Part shown: positions 10,498-19,614 of the stretch, piece after piece
How positions within the stretch are numbered: the stretch's first letter is position 1
Layout: each line of letters begins with the position of its first letter
Assembly (NCBI RefSeq): GCF_002355515.1
Contig: NZ_AP014809.1
Span: 4,054,501 to 4,118,500 of the forward strand
Length of the DNA stretch: 64,000 nucleotides
Direction of reading: 5' to 3'
Source: Methylorubrum populi
Lineage (GTDB): Bacteria; Pseudomonadota; Alphaproteobacteria; Rhizobiales; Beijerinckiaceae
Made by a program: the position numbers and the translations under genes
Notes under the pieces: model-generated
The model's input: the letters and a program-made list of their open reading frames with translations, nothing else
What the model was told of the DNA's origin: nothing
The model's database searches: none

Positions 10498-12540
10498 GTG
10501 ATCGCCAATGCCGACGCGCTCTTGAAGCCGCTGACCATCAAGGGCCTCACCATCCGCAACCGGGTGATGTCCACGAGCCACGCCCCCGGCTACGGCCGGG
10601 ACGGCAAGCCGCAGGAGCGCTACCAGCTCTACCACGCCGAAAAGGCCAAGGGCGGCATCGGGCTCACCATGTTCGGCGGTTCCTCCTCGGTCGCCGTCGA
10701 CAGCCCGGCCGCGCCCTGGAACCAGATCTCGGTCGCCGACGACTCGGTGATTCCGTTCTTCCAGCGATTCTCCGACCGGGTGCACGCCCACGGCGGCAAG
10801 CTGATGATCCAGCTCACCCATATGGGCCGGCGCACCAAGTGGGACACCGAGCACTGGCTCCCCACCGTCTCGCCCTCGCCCCGGCGCGAGCCCGCCTCCC
10901 GCACCATCCCGAAGGAGATGGAGGCGGAGGACATTGCCCGCATCGTCAAGAGCTTTGCGCAAGCCGCGCGCCGCTGCCGCGAGGGCGGGCTCGACGGCTG
11001 CGAGGTCTCGGCCGCCCACGGCCACCTGATCGACCAGTTCTGGTCGCCGTCCGTCAACCAGCGCACCGACAAGTACGGCGGCAGCCTGGAGAACCGGATG
11101 CGCTTCGGCATCGAGGTGCTGGAGGCGATGCGCGCGGAAGCGGGCGACGACTACGTCATCGGCATCCGGATGTCCGGCGACGAGATGATCGCCGACGGCC
11201 TCAGCCAGGAGGATTGCCTGACGATCGCCGCCGAATACGCCAAGCGTGGACTGGTGGACTTCCTCAACATCCTCGGCGGCCAGGCGCGCGACCACATCGC
11301 CCACGCGATCTCGCTGCCGAACATGTCCTTCCCCGTGGCGCCGTTCCTGTTCCTGCCGAGCGCGATCAAGCGCGAGGTCGACGTGCCGGTCTTCCACGCC
11401 CAGCGCATCACCGATCTCGCCACCGCCGCCCGCGCCGTCGCGGAAGGCCATGTCGACATGGTGGCGATGACCCGCGCCCACATCGCCGACCCACATCTGG
11501 TCAGGAAGCTCTCCGAGGGCCGGGCCGACGACATCCGGCAATGCGTCGGCGCGGGCTACTGCATCGACCGGATCTATGTCGGCGGCGACGCGCTCTGCAT
11601 CCAGAACGCCGCCACCGGCCGCGAGGCGAGCATGCCCCACGAGATCCGTAAGGCGGATGTGCGCCGCCGCGTGGTGGTGATCGGCGCTGGCCCCGGCGGG
11701 CTGGAGGCGGCCCGCGTCTGCGCCGAGCGCGGCCACGCGGTGGTGCTGTTCGAGAAGAGCGCGGTTGCCGGCGGCCAGATCGGCATCGCGGCCAAGGCCG
11801 GCTGGCGCGAGGCGATGTCGGGCATCACCCGCTGGCTGGTGGCCCAGGTGACCAAGCTCGGCGTTGAACTGCGCCTCAACACCGAGGCGACGGAAGAGGC
11901 GGTGCTGGCGGAAAAGCCCGACGTGGTCATCGTCGCCACCGGCGGCACCCCGTTCCGCGGCCACGCCAAGGGCGCCGCGCAGCACGCGGTGACCACCGCC
12001 GAGGTGCTGACCGGCGCCGTCGAGCCCACCGGCTCGGTCCTGCTCTACGACGAGATGGGTCAGCACAACGCGGCCTCGGTGGCCGAGCAACTGGCCAAGC
12101 GCGGCTGCCTCGTCGAGATCGCCACCCACGACCGCATGGTGGCAGAGGAGGTCGGCACCACGAACCAGCCGATCCATCTGCGCGAATTGTACAAGCTCGG
12201 CGTGGTGATGACGCCGAACATGGAGCTGATCGAGATCTATCCGGAGGGCAACCGGCTGGTGGCGGCGCTTCGCAACACCATGACCGATGCCGAGGAGGAG
12301 CGGGTCGTCGACCGCGTGGTGGTCGATCACGGCACGCTGCCGGTGGATGCGCTCTACCACGGCTTGAAGGGGCCTTCCGTCAACCAGGGCCAGACCGATC
12401 AGGACGCGGTCCTGCGCGGCGAGCCGCAGCCCTACGACCTGTCGAAGGGCTACGCCCTCTACCGCATCGGCGATGCGGTCTCGGGCCGCAACATCCACGC
12501 GGCGATCTACGACGCCCTGCGGTTGTGCAAGGATCTTTGA
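10498..12540 (+). CDS. dgcA: Dimethylglycine dehydrogenase, FMN/FAD subunit (DgcA-like)
   Basis: The 680-residue protein of the old-yellow-enzyme/2,4-dienoyl-CoA reductase type has an N-terminal FMN TIM barrel (LLKPLTIKGLTIRNRVMSTSH; DQFWSPSVNQRTDKYGGS), a Cys cluster for a 4Fe-4S centre (CVGAGYCIDR with a downstream Cys), then a Rossmann FAD/NAD fold (VVVIGAGPGGLEAARVCAERG). DgcA oxidises dimethylglycine to sarcosine. The start chosen is GTG at 10498, with GGGAG seven bases ahead; the longer open frame runs back over gbcB. Adjacent dgcB and etf-like genes support the assignment over other members of this broad family. Confidence 0.85.
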   Translation: MIANADALLKPLTIKGLTIRNRVMSTSHAPGYGRDGKPQERYQLYHAEKAKGGIGLTMFGGSSSVAVDSPAAPWNQISVADDSVIPFFQRFSDRVHAHGGKLMIQLTHMGRRTKWDTEHWLPTVSPSPRREPASRTIPKEMEAEDIARIVKSFAQAARRCREGGLDGCEVSAAHGHLIDQFWSPSVNQRTDKYGGSLENRMRFGIEVLEAMRAEAGDDYVIGIRMSGDEMIADGLSQEDCLTIAAEYAKRGLVDFLNILGGQARDHIAHAISLPNMSFPVAPFLFLPSAIKREVDVPVFHAQRITDLATAARAVAEGHVDMVAMTRAHIADPHLVRKLSEGRADDIRQCVGAGYCIDRIYVGGDALCIQNAATGREASMPHEIRKADVRRRVVVIGAGPGGLEAARVCAERGHAVVLFEKSAVAGGQIGIAAKAGWREAMSGITRWLVAQVTKLGVELRLNTEATEEAVLAEKPDVVIVATGGTPFRGHAKGAAQHAVTTAEVLTGAVEPTGSVLLYDEMGQHNAASVAEQLAKRGCLVEIATHDRMVAEEVGTTNQPIHLRELYKLGVVMTPNMELIEIYPEGNRLVAALRNTMTDAEEERVVDRVVVDHGTLPVDALYHGLKGPSVNQGQTDQDAVLRGEPQPYDLSKGYALYRIGDAVSGRNIHAAIYDALRLCKDL

Positions 12541-12561
12541 TCCGGCCGCAGCGGGATCCCC

Positions 12562-12754
12562 CCTCTCCCCGCACGCGGGGAGAGGCCGGCCTGCACCTTG
12601 TCGTGCAGGCCGGAAGCGGAGGCGAAGCCGAAGCGGCGGTGAGGGGGCGTCCCAGGATGAGCCTCCTCCGGATAGGCCCCCTCACCCTCGGCTGCCGCCT
12701 CGTCGCGCCGACGACAGGGTCGTCGCGACCCTCTCCCCGCGTGCGGGGAGAGGG
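12562..12754. repeat. Compound inverted-repeat element (REP/BIME-like) between dgcA and dgcB
   Basis: Two copies of the 11-bp arm hairpin CCTCTCCCCGC / GCGGGGAGAGG (12562-12585, loop AC; 12731-12754, loop GT) flank a third perfect hairpin CCGGCCTGCAC / GTGCAGGCCGG (12586-12613). The two outer hairpins and the adjoining GTGAGGGGG / CCCCCTCAC segments make the whole element an inverted pair, the usual layout of BIME-type repeats. It sits inside what is otherwise a likely operon, so it may tune or stop read-through. Confidence 0.7.
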
Positions 12755-12813
12755 GATGCACGGTCCGCGTAAGCCTCGTCCGGAACTGTCGCCCAGCCCT
12801 TAGGCCCACCGTC

Positions 12814-14712
12814 ATGACCAGCGTCGCCCCCCTGACCACGGTGTTTCCCGGCCTCGTCTGGCTGATGGCGGCGCTCGCCCTGGTTCAGGTCTCGCGCCGG
12901 GCCGCGCTCTGGCGCGTCGGCGCGTCGGCGCCGGTGGCGTGGCTCGACGGGCTCGCCAAACTGCCCCAGCGCTACCTCGTCGATGTCCACCACGTCGTGG
13001 CCCGCGATCCTTACGCCTCGCGCATGCACGCGGTCGTGGCCGGCGGCCTGCTCGCGGCCTCGATCCTGACGGCGCTCGCGATCCTGCCGCCGATCGCCAA
13101 CTTCCGGCCCTACTGGTTCCTCGTGGCTTTAGCCTTCGGCGTGACGGCGGTGGGCTCCCTGCTCGTCGGCGCGCGGCGCTATCCATTGAGACAGAAGCGC
13201 CTTTCCGCCGGGCGCTTCCAGATCCTGCCGTTCCTCCTCGTCGCCTACGCCGTCGGCGGCACGCTGACCGCGCTGCTGCTGGCCTTCGGCGGCGGCGGCC
13301 TGTTCGGCTCCCTCGCCCTGGCGCTGGCGGCGGCGGGCGGCCTCGGCCTGGCCTTCGAGGTGCGCCACGGGCCGATGCGCCACGCGGCGGCCGGCGCGCT
13401 TCACCTCGTCGCCCATCCCCGGCCCGGCCGGTTCGAGGGCCGGCCCGACACCGCGCTCCAGCCCCTCGACCTCGACGCGCCCCGGCTCGGCTCGGAGATG
13501 CCCGCCGACTTCACCTGGAACCGACTGCTCTCCTACGACGCCTGCGTGTCTTGCGGGCGCTGCGAGATCGCCTGCCCGGCCTTCGCCGCCGGCCAGCCGC
13601 TGAACCCGAAGAAGCTGATTCAGGATCTCGTCGCCGGCCTCTCCCCGGCCGAGCCGGCCTATGCCGGCAACCCCTATCCCGGCGGCCGGGCGGGGCAAGG
13701 CGAGCGCGGGGCGCTGGCCCGGCTGATCGGGCCGGACGCGCGCATCCACCCGGACACTTTGTGGTCCTGCACCACCTGCCGCGCCTGCGTCGAGGAATGC
13801 CCGATGATGATCGAGCATGTCGACGCCGTGGTGAGCTTGCGCCGTCACCAGACCCTGGAGCAGGGGGCGCTGCCCGAGAAGGCGGTTGGGCCGGTCACCG
13901 AACTGCGCCAGGCCGGCGACCCCGGCGGCCGGCCGCTGGCCTCCCGCACCGATTTCGCCGCCGGCGTCGCGCTGCCGCGCATCGCCGATCGTGGGCAGGC
14001 CGAGATCCTGCTCTGGCTCGGCGAGGGCGCCTACGATCTGCGCTACGGCCGCTCGCTCCGGGCCCTGGTGCGGCTGCTGCGCGAGGCGAAGGTCGATTTC
14101 GCGGTGCTCGGCCCGGAGGAGCGCGACACCGGCGACCTCGCCCGGCGGCTCGGCGACGAGGCAACCTTCCAGGCGCTGGCGCGGGAGAACATCGCGACGC
14201 TCGCGAAATACCGGTTCGAGCGGATCGTCACCGCCGACCCGCACGCGCTGCATGCGCTCCGCAACGAGTACCCGGCGCTCGGCGGCCGTTACACGGTCGT
14301 GCACCACACCGCCTTCCTGCTGGAGCTGATCCGGGCGGGCAAGCTCAACCCCGGCCGCCTGCCGGACCTCTCGGTGACCTATCACGACCCCTGCTACCTC
14401 GCCCGCTACAATGGGGAGACCGAGGCGCCCCGCGCCGTCCTCGACGCGATCGGCGTCGCCCGCAGCGAGATGACCCGCTCCGGGCGCCGGGCGATGTGCT
14501 GCGGCGGCGGCGGCGGCGCGCCGGTGAGCGACGTGCCGGGCGAGCGCCGCATCCCCGACCTCCGCATGGCCCAGGCCGACGAGACCGGCGCCGGGATCGT
14601 GGCGGTGGCCTGCCCCTCCTGCACGGCGATGCTGGAGGGCGTGACCGACCGCAAGGCGGAGATCCGCGACGTGGCCGAACTCCTGCTCCAGGCGGTGGAG
14701 GCGGGCCGATGA
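12814..14712 (+). CDS. dgcB: Dimethylglycine dehydrogenase Fe-S subunit (DgcB-like)
   Basis: The 632-residue protein has an N-terminal membrane part with several hydrophobic segments (about residues 10-195) fused to an Fe-S oxidoreductase of the heterodisulfide-reductase D/CCG type. Two 4Fe-4S motifs are visible (CVSCGRCEIACP and CTTCRACVEECP), followed by DPCYLARYN and MCCGGGGGAP of the CCG domain. It would transfer electrons from DgcA or the Etf pair towards the membrane quinone pool. It ends in an ATGA overlap with the EtfA-like gene, showing tight coupling. Confidence 0.83.
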   Translation: MTSVAPLTTVFPGLVWLMAALALVQVSRRAALWRVGASAPVAWLDGLAKLPQRYLVDVHHVVARDPYASRMHAVVAGGLLAASILTALAILPPIANFRPYWFLVALAFGVTAVGSLLVGARRYPLRQKRLSAGRFQILPFLLVAYAVGGTLTALLLAFGGGGLFGSLALALAAAGGLGLAFEVRHGPMRHAAAGALHLVAHPRPGRFEGRPDTALQPLDLDAPRLGSEMPADFTWNRLLSYDACVSCGRCEIACPAFAAGQPLNPKKLIQDLVAGLSPAEPAYAGNPYPGGRAGQGERGALARLIGPDARIHPDTLWSCTTCRACVEECPMMIEHVDAVVSLRRHQTLEQGALPEKAVGPVTELRQAGDPGGRPLASRTDFAAGVALPRIADRGQAEILLWLGEGAYDLRYGRSLRALVRLLREAKVDFAVLGPEERDTGDLARRLGDEATFQALARENIATLAKYRFERIVTADPHALHALRNEYPALGGRYTVVHHTAFLLELIRAGKLNPGRLPDLSVTYHDPCYLARYNGETEAPRAVLDAIGVARSEMTRSGRRAMCCGGGGGAPVSDVPGERRIPDLRMAQADETGAGIVAVACPSCTAMLEGVTDRKAEIRDVAELLLQAVEAGR

Positions 14713-15935
14713 GCCGCCCCCGCCGCGACCCGCGGGCCGAGCGGGCGGCCGCCTTCCTCGCCGGCGAGGGCCCCCGTCCCCGCTACGACCGCACGCGCCG
14801 GGCGACCGGTTCCGGCCGGCCGCGCCGCGATCCGCGGGCCGAGCGCGCGGCGCAGCGCGTCGGCGCCGGGGTCCGGCTGCGCTACGACCTCAGCCAGATC
14901 GGCCGCCCGGTCGGCGAGGCCGTCACCGCCGCACCCCGGTCCGCGCCCGTCGCCGAGGCGCCGAAGACCGTCGTCGTCGAGACGCCCGCCTTCCTTGTCG
15001 CGGTGGTGCCGGACGCGCCCGGCGGCCGCCTCTCGGGCCACGACCGGCAGGTGCTCGGCGCGGCCCGGGCGCTCGCCGGCCGCGAGGGCGCCGTCGCGGT
15101 CATCGTGGAAGGCGCCTGCGAGGGACTCGGCGCGGCGGGCACCGACCGGGTGCTCCGGCTCGAGCCCGCGGAGAGCTACGATCCGGCGGGCCGGGCCGCC
15201 AGGATCGAGACGGCGCTCGCGAGCCTGGGAGCGCGCCACGCCCTGTTCCCGGAATCCCTCGACGGCGGCGATCTCGCCCGGCGCATCGCGGTGAGCCTGG
15301 ATGAGGCGCTTTTCACCCATGCCGAGGTGGTGACCGCGAAGGGGCTCGTCCGCCCGGCCCGGGGCCGCCGGGTCGAGCAGAGCCTCGCACCACCCCGCCT
15401 TGCCACCGTGGCGCCGGACGCGGTCGCCGACTATGCCGGCCCGCCGCGGGAGGCCCGCGCCGTCCCCTTCGAGGGGGTGACGCCGCCGGAAACGCCGAAA
15501 ACCATCGTGTCGTCGACGCGCATCCCGGCCGACCCGGCGACGGTGCCGCTGTCGCTCGCCGAATTCGTGGTGTCGGCCGGCAACGGTCTGACCGATCTCG
15601 ACACCTTCCGGCAGGTGGTGAGCGCGCTCCACGCGACGCCGGGCGCGAGCCGCGTGCTGTGCGATGCCGGCCTGATGCCGCGCCAGACCCAGGTCGGCGC
15701 CTCGGGCACGGTGCTCGCGGCGACCTGCTATTTCGCGCTGGGCATCTCCGGCGCGCCGCAGCACCTCCAGGGCGTCGCCGGCTGCGAGCACGTGGTGGCG
15801 GTCAACACCGATCTGCACGCGGCGATGATCGAGCGGGCGGGGCTGGCCGTGGTGCAGGACGCGCAGGCGGTGATGCCGGCCCTGCTCCGGCTGCTCGCCG
15901 CGGAAGCGGGTCGGGAGGCCGGGGGAACGTCATGA
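14709..15935 (+). CDS. Electron transfer flavoprotein alpha subunit-like
   Basis: The 408-residue protein has a C-terminal EtfA FAD domain with VVSAGNGLTDLDTFRQVVSAL and GASGTVLAATCYFALGISGAPQH, and an N-terminal EtfA/B-like fold after residue 90. The first 60 residues are an Arg-rich direct duplication: RPRRDPRAERAA occurs twice, each copy followed about 15 residues later by an RYD motif. That part is not in ordinary EtfA. It starts inside the dgcB stop (ATGA) and ends in another ATGA with the EtfB-like gene. It is probably the electron acceptor dedicated to dimethylglycine oxidation. Confidence 0.8.
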   Translation: MSRPRRDPRAERAAAFLAGEGPRPRYDRTRRATGSGRPRRDPRAERAAQRVGAGVRLRYDLSQIGRPVGEAVTAAPRSAPVAEAPKTVVVETPAFLVAVVPDAPGGRLSGHDRQVLGAARALAGREGAVAVIVEGACEGLGAAGTDRVLRLEPAESYDPAGRAARIETALASLGARHALFPESLDGGDLARRIAVSLDEALFTHAEVVTAKGLVRPARGRRVEQSLAPPRLATVAPDAVADYAGPPREARAVPFEGVTPPETPKTIVSSTRIPADPATVPLSLAEFVVSAGNGLTDLDTFRQVVSALHATPGASRVLCDAGLMPRQTQVGASGTVLAATCYFALGISGAPQHLQGVAGCEHVVAVNTDLHAAMIERAGLAVVQDAQAVMPALLRLLAAEAGREAGGTS

Positions 15936-16726
15936 AGATCGCGGTCCTTCTCTCCGCCGGGCTTCATCCCGTCTCCGGAGCGCCGGTGCTGCCGCGGATC
16001 GAGGCGCAGGCGATCCGAATGGCCGCCGGCCTCGGCGACGTCTCCGAAGTCTTCGGCCTGCATGCCGGGCCGGACGCCGCCGCAATCGCCGAGGCGCTGG
16101 GCCAGGGCCTCGAGCGCATCGAGCACATCGCCGTCGCGGCCGGCGACGATCCGGTGCCGGCGCTCGCCGCGCGGCTCGCGGCGTGCGCCCCCGACATCGT
16201 CCTGGCCGGGCGGCGCAGCCAGGGCGGCGAGGAGAGCGGCCTCGTGCCCTACGCCCTGGCCCGCGCCCTCGCGCGCCCCCTGGTGTCCGACGTGGTCGCG
16301 GCGGCGCGCGAGGTCGACGGCGCCCTGCGCTTGGACCAGAGCCTCGGCCGCGGCGCCCTGCGCCGTGTGTTGATGCAAGGGCCGGTCGTCGTCACCTGCC
16401 ACCCGGACGCCCCCGCCCCGCTTGCCTATGCCTACGGCCGGGCCCGCCGCGGCCGAGTCGCGGCATTTGCGGTCGCGCCGGCCGCGATCCCGGGGCCCGT
16501 CCTCGCGGTGGAGGAGCGGCCCTATCGCCGCCGGCCCAAGATCGTGAAGGGCGCGCCCGCGGGCGGCTCGGCGGCGGAGCGGCTGAGGGCGGCCACCGGC
16601 GAGTCCGGTGCGGCCGCGAGCGGCCGGCTCCTGATCCAGCCCGATCCCGAGGACGCGGCGCGCGAGATCCTGGCCTATCTCCGGCAGATCGGCGTCCTCG
16701 CCGCGCCGGCGGCACCGAAGACCTGA
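15932..16726 (+). CDS. Electron transfer flavoprotein beta subunit-like
   Basis: The 264-residue EtfB-like protein begins MKIAVLLSAGLHPVSG and contains the central LAGRRSQGGEESGLVPYALARAL motif of the EtfB nucleotide-binding region and a C-terminal RRPKIVKG segment. The start overlaps the EtfA-like stop by four bases. With that partner it should form a heterodimer carrying FAD and AMP that links DgcA to the respiratory chain. The canonical housekeeping Etf genes are expected elsewhere. Confidence 0.8.
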   Translation: MKIAVLLSAGLHPVSGAPVLPRIEAQAIRMAAGLGDVSEVFGLHAGPDAAAIAEALGQGLERIEHIAVAAGDDPVPALAARLAACAPDIVLAGRRSQGGEESGLVPYALARALARPLVSDVVAAAREVDGALRLDQSLGRGALRRVLMQGPVVVTCHPDAPAPLAYAYGRARRGRVAAFAVAPAAIPGPVLAVEERPYRRRPKIVKGAPAGGSAAERLRAATGESGAAASGRLLIQPDPEDAAREILAYLRQIGVLAAPAAPKT

Positions 16727-16746
16727 GCCAAGCGGAACAACACTCC

Positions 16747-17256
16747 ATGCCCCTGAGCCCGGACGACCTCCTGACCCGCCTGCGCGAGCGCGGCATCGCC
16801 TACAAGCTCTATGAGCATCCGCCGGTCCTTACCGTCGAGGCGATGATGGCGGTCTGCGGCGACATCGCCGGCGCGCACACCAAGAACCTGTTCCTGCGCG
16901 ACGGGAAGAAGACCTACTTCCTCGTCACCCTCCAGCACGACGCCCAGGTCGATCTGAAGGCGTTCCGTGCGGTGCTCGGCGCGCGGGGCGGCCTCTCCTT
17001 CGCGAGCCCCGAGGCGCTGCGGGAGATTCTCGGTGTCGAGAGCGGGGCGGTGTCGCCGCTCGCCGCGCTCAACGCCGCGCCGGGCAGCGTGCGGGTGTTC
17101 ATCCAGGACAGCCTGCTGGACGCGACGCGGGTCAACATCCACCCGCTCGTCAGCACGCGTACCCTCTCCCTCGTCCCGGCGGATCTCGTGGAGGTTCTGC
17201 GAGCGGAAGGGCACGAGCCCGCGGCCGTGGCCCTGCCGGAGAGCGCGGCAGCCTGA
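16747..17256 (+). CDS. YbaK/ProX-type aminoacyl-tRNA deacylase
   Basis: The 169-residue protein matches the free-standing YbaK/EbsC and ProXp families: YKLYEHPPVLTVEAM near the start, then GAHTKNLFLRDGKKTYFLVTLQ with the conserved Lys, and GAVSPLAALN. These proteins hydrolyse mischarged tRNA, typically Ala-tRNA(Pro) or Cys-tRNA(Pro), in the cytoplasm. It follows the Etf pair by 20 bases and may be cotranscribed, but has no evident role in betaine use. The substrate subtype cannot be read with confidence. Confidence 0.85.
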   Translation: MPLSPDDLLTRLRERGIAYKLYEHPPVLTVEAMMAVCGDIAGAHTKNLFLRDGKKTYFLVTLQHDAQVDLKAFRAVLGARGGLSFASPEALREILGVESGAVSPLAALNAAPGSVRVFIQDSLLDATRVNIHPLVSTRTLSLVPADLVEVLRAEGHEPAAVALPESAAA

Positions 17257-17305
17257 GCGGTCTCGGAGCCTGTTTGAGGGCGATGGCCTATCTGCGCCCT
17301 GCGCC

Positions 17306-17417
17306 CTCGTCCTGAGGTGCCGGAGCGAAGCGGAGGTCTCGAAGGAGGGCTCCAGAAAGCGCCGCGATCCCTGAAAGCCTCCTTCGAGGCTCGCTGACGC
17401 GAGCACCTCAGGATGAG
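17306..17417. repeat. Long inverted repeat (REP-like)
   Basis: The outer arms CTCGTCCTGAGGTGC (17306-17320) and GCACCTCAGGATGAG (17403-17417) enclose inner arms around TCGAAGGAGGG and CCTCCTTCGA. The element folds back on itself over about 110 bases downstream of the deacylase gene. It resembles common alphaproteobacterial REP-type palindromes and may terminate transcription. Confidence 0.65.
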
Positions 17418-17514
17418 GTCGCGGATGGGATCGCGTAGAAGTGCCTCACCGAATGACCGGTCGCGCCGCGGGCATCTCGCGAGAGGCGTCCGATCGGTCA
17501 GGCCGAGCCGGCGC

Positions 17515-17736
17515 TCAGGCGCGCTGAAGCGCCATCGGCAAGGCGAAGGTCATGAACAGCGGCTCGCCGGCCTTCGCGTCGAGCGGCGCCGGCTCGAGGC
17601 GCGAGCGCCGACCCGGCAGCGCGGCGCGGGTCAAGCCGATATCGGCCAGAGCCGCATCGCTGAGGTTCGCCAAAACTTCTTCCTCCGCCCGGGCGCGGAG
17701 CCGGGCGCGAACACTTTCGAAAACCTTGCCGAACAT
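17515..17736 (-). CDS. DUF1127 family small protein
   Basis: The 73-residue protein has the DUF1127 core ANLSDAALADIGLTRAAL preceded by an amphipathic basic helix (FESVRARLRARAEEE). The start chosen is ATG at 17736, preceded by GAGG at suitable distance; the open frame extends further upstream without domain sequence. DUF1127 proteins in alphaproteobacteria are small Arg-rich proteins linked to RNA turnover and to phosphate or carbon regulation. The C-terminal extension after residue 45 is not part of the core motif. Confidence 0.65.
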   Translation of the reverse strand: MFGKVFESVRARLRARAEEEVLANLSDAALADIGLTRAALPGRRSRLEPAPLDAKAGEPLFMTFALPMALQRA

Positions 17737-18095
17737 GAGATGAGCCTCGATCGTGCCGCCGCTGATCAAGACGAGGGCGGCCCGCTTCGGCACTCCTATG
17801 ACCCGTCTTCAGTTCTCGGAGGAGCGCGGATGCTTGGGATCAGCTCTGCTCGATGTGCATGCATTGCGCATGAAAGTCCATCTTTTAGCAGCTTGCTCGC
17901 CTATTATGCATGAACTCTCCGCTCGGTAGATCGTCAGCCGGCAGCGGCGCCGGAGAGAATCCGCCCCCGCGACACGAAAAACCCCTCTCCCGGGGTCGGA
18001 AGAGGGGGTGCGGGATCGGTCACGGCCGAATTGATCGGGGACGGCCCGGCCATGGCCGATCGGTCGCTTCGCGGGGTGAAAACCCGAGCGTGTCC
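17737..18095. other. Intergenic region between DUF1127 gene and sdaA 3' end
   Basis: About 360 bases with no credible gene. It should hold the DUF1127 promoter on the left, in the AT-richer part at 17860-17910, and the sdaA terminator at 17976-18009. Confidence 0.5.
17976..18009 (-). terminator. Rho-independent terminator of sdaA
   Basis: On the minus strand, CCCCTCT pairs with AGAGGGG around a short GC-rich loop, and the stem is followed directly by TTTTT. It is placed 87 bases after the sdaA stop, in the right orientation. Confidence 0.65.
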
Positions 18096-19457
18096 TCAGC
18101 AGGCGGCGACGTTGACGGCGAGCCCGCCGAGCGAGGTTTCCTTGTACTTGGCCTGCATGTCGTGGCCGGTCTGGCGCATGGTCTCGATCACCTCATCGAG
18201 GCTCACCCGGTGCTGGCCGTCGCCGCGGAGCGAGAGCGAGGCCGCCACCACCGCCTTGTTGGCGCCGAAGGCGTTGCGCTCGATGCAGGGCACCTGGACG
18301 AGGCCGGCGATCGGGTCGCAGGTCATGCCGAGATGGTGCTCCATGGCGATCTCGGCGGCGTTCTCGATCTGGAAGGCGGAGCCGCCGAGCGCCGCGGTCA
18401 GACCTGCCGCCGCCATCGCCGCCGCCGAGCCGACCTCGCCCTGGCAACCGACCTCCGCCCCCGAGATCGAGGCGCGGGCCTTGATCAGGCCGCCGATGGC
18501 GGCGGCGGTGAGCAGGAAGTCGCGCCCGCGCTCGTCGTTCCAGTCGGGGCAGAAGTCGCGGGTGTAGCGCAAAACCGCGGGGACGATGCCGGCCGCGCCG
18601 TTGGTCGGCGCCGTCACCACCCGGCCGCCCGACGCGTTCTCCTCGTTGACGGCGAGCGCGTAGAGGCTGATCCAGTCCATGATCTCGTGGGCCGGACGGC
18701 TGTTGGCGAGTTTCGTCGCCTCCAGCGACTCGTAGAGACGCTTGGCACGCCGCCGCACCCGCAGGCCGCCGGGCAACTCGCCGTCCATGCGCAGGCCGCG
18801 CTCGATACAGGCGAACATTGCGTCGCGGATCGCGTCGAGGCCGGCATCGATCTCATCGCGCGGGCGCAGGGTCAGTTCGTTGGCGAGCTGGATCTGCGGG
18901 ATCGTCAGCCCGGTGCGCAGGGTCAGGTCGAGGAGTTCGCGCCCGCTGCCGAAGGCGAGCGGCGGCGGCTCCGCTCCCGCATCCCCGGCCGAGGCGGCCT
19001 CGGCTTCCGCGGCGGTGACGACGAAGCCGCCGCCGACCGAGTAGAAGATCTGGTCTTCAAGGAGCGCGTCCGCGGCATCGTAGGCGCGAAAGCGCATGCC
19101 GTTGGTGTGCAGCGGCAGGATGTCCTTGAAGTTGAAGACGAGATCGCGCTCAGGCTCGAAATGGACGCCCGTAATGCCGAGATCGCCGGTCTGGCGCAGG
19201 GCCTCGGAGAGCGATGTGGTGAGATCCGGATCGATGGTGGCGGGCGCGTGGCCCAGGAGCCCGAGCAGGATCGCCACGTCGGTGCTATGGCCGCGGCCGG
19301 TCCAGGCCAGCGAGCCGTAGATCTCGGCGCTGATCCGGGCGGCGCCGCCGCGGGCCAGCACGGTCTCGCGGAACCGGCGGGCGGCGACCATCGGCCCGAC
19401 GGTGTGGGAACTCGACGGACCGATCCCGATCTTGAACAGATCGAAGGTGCTGATCAT
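18096..19457 (-). CDS. sdaA: L-serine ammonia-lyase, iron-sulfur dependent
   Basis: The 453-residue single-chain enzyme starts [23 protein letters not shown], the conserved start of the beta domain. The alpha domain carries the cluster Cys residues in [18 protein letters not shown] and ends in NVAAC, whose C-terminal Cys is the family's tail ligand. It deaminates serine to pyruvate and ammonia. It sits next to soxBDAG, as in several betaine-utilising bacteria where sarcosine-derived glycine goes to serine and then pyruvate. ATG at 19457 was chosen over an upstream in-frame ATG at 19505, which adds an unconserved extension. Confidence 0.92.
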   Translation of the reverse strand: MISTFDLFKIGIGPSSSHTVGPMVAARRFRETVLARGGAARISAEIYGSLAWTGRGHSTDVAILLGLLGHAPATIDPDLTTSLSEALRQTGDLGITGVHFEPERDLVFNFKDILPLHTNGMRFRAYDAADALLEDQIFYSVGGGFVVTAAEAEAASAGDAGAEPPPLAFGSGRELLDLTLRTGLTIPQIQLANELTLRPRDEIDAGLDAIRDAMFACIERGLRMDGELPGGLRVRRRAKRLYESLEATKLANSRPAHEIMDWISLYALAVNEENASGGRVVTAPTNGAAGIVPAVLRYTRDFCPDWNDERGRDFLLTAAAIGGLIKARASISGAEVGCQGEVGSAAAMAAAGLTAALGGSAFQIENAAEIAMEHHLGMTCDPIAGLVQVPCIERNAFGANKAVVAASLSLRGDGQHRVSLDEVIETMRQTGHDMQAKYKETSLGGLAVNVAAC

Positions 19458-19586
19458 CGGGTCCGTTGCTCTCCAGAAAGGCGCCTCGCCCGCGAGCGGA
19501 TGCAAGCTCAGGGGAAGACGCGCGTCACGACGGGGGCGGGATTTCGCGCGGGGCTATCGGCGAGGAGATGGTCTCGCCGTCAGCGT

Positions 19587-19614
19587 GTATCAATCCCGTA
19601 TCAATCCCGTATCA
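19587..19614. repeat. Short tandem direct repeat
   Basis: GTATCAATCCC occurs twice in tandem followed by a partial third unit GTATCA, which runs into the soxG stop codon. It lies in the soxG-sdaA spacer. It may be simple slippage. Confidence 0.5.

Noticed and set aside
12939..15935. Very long frame covering dgcB and the EtfA-like gene
   Set aside because: Its first 590 residues are Arg/Pro-rich shadow of dgcB in another frame; only the part from 14709 is a gene.
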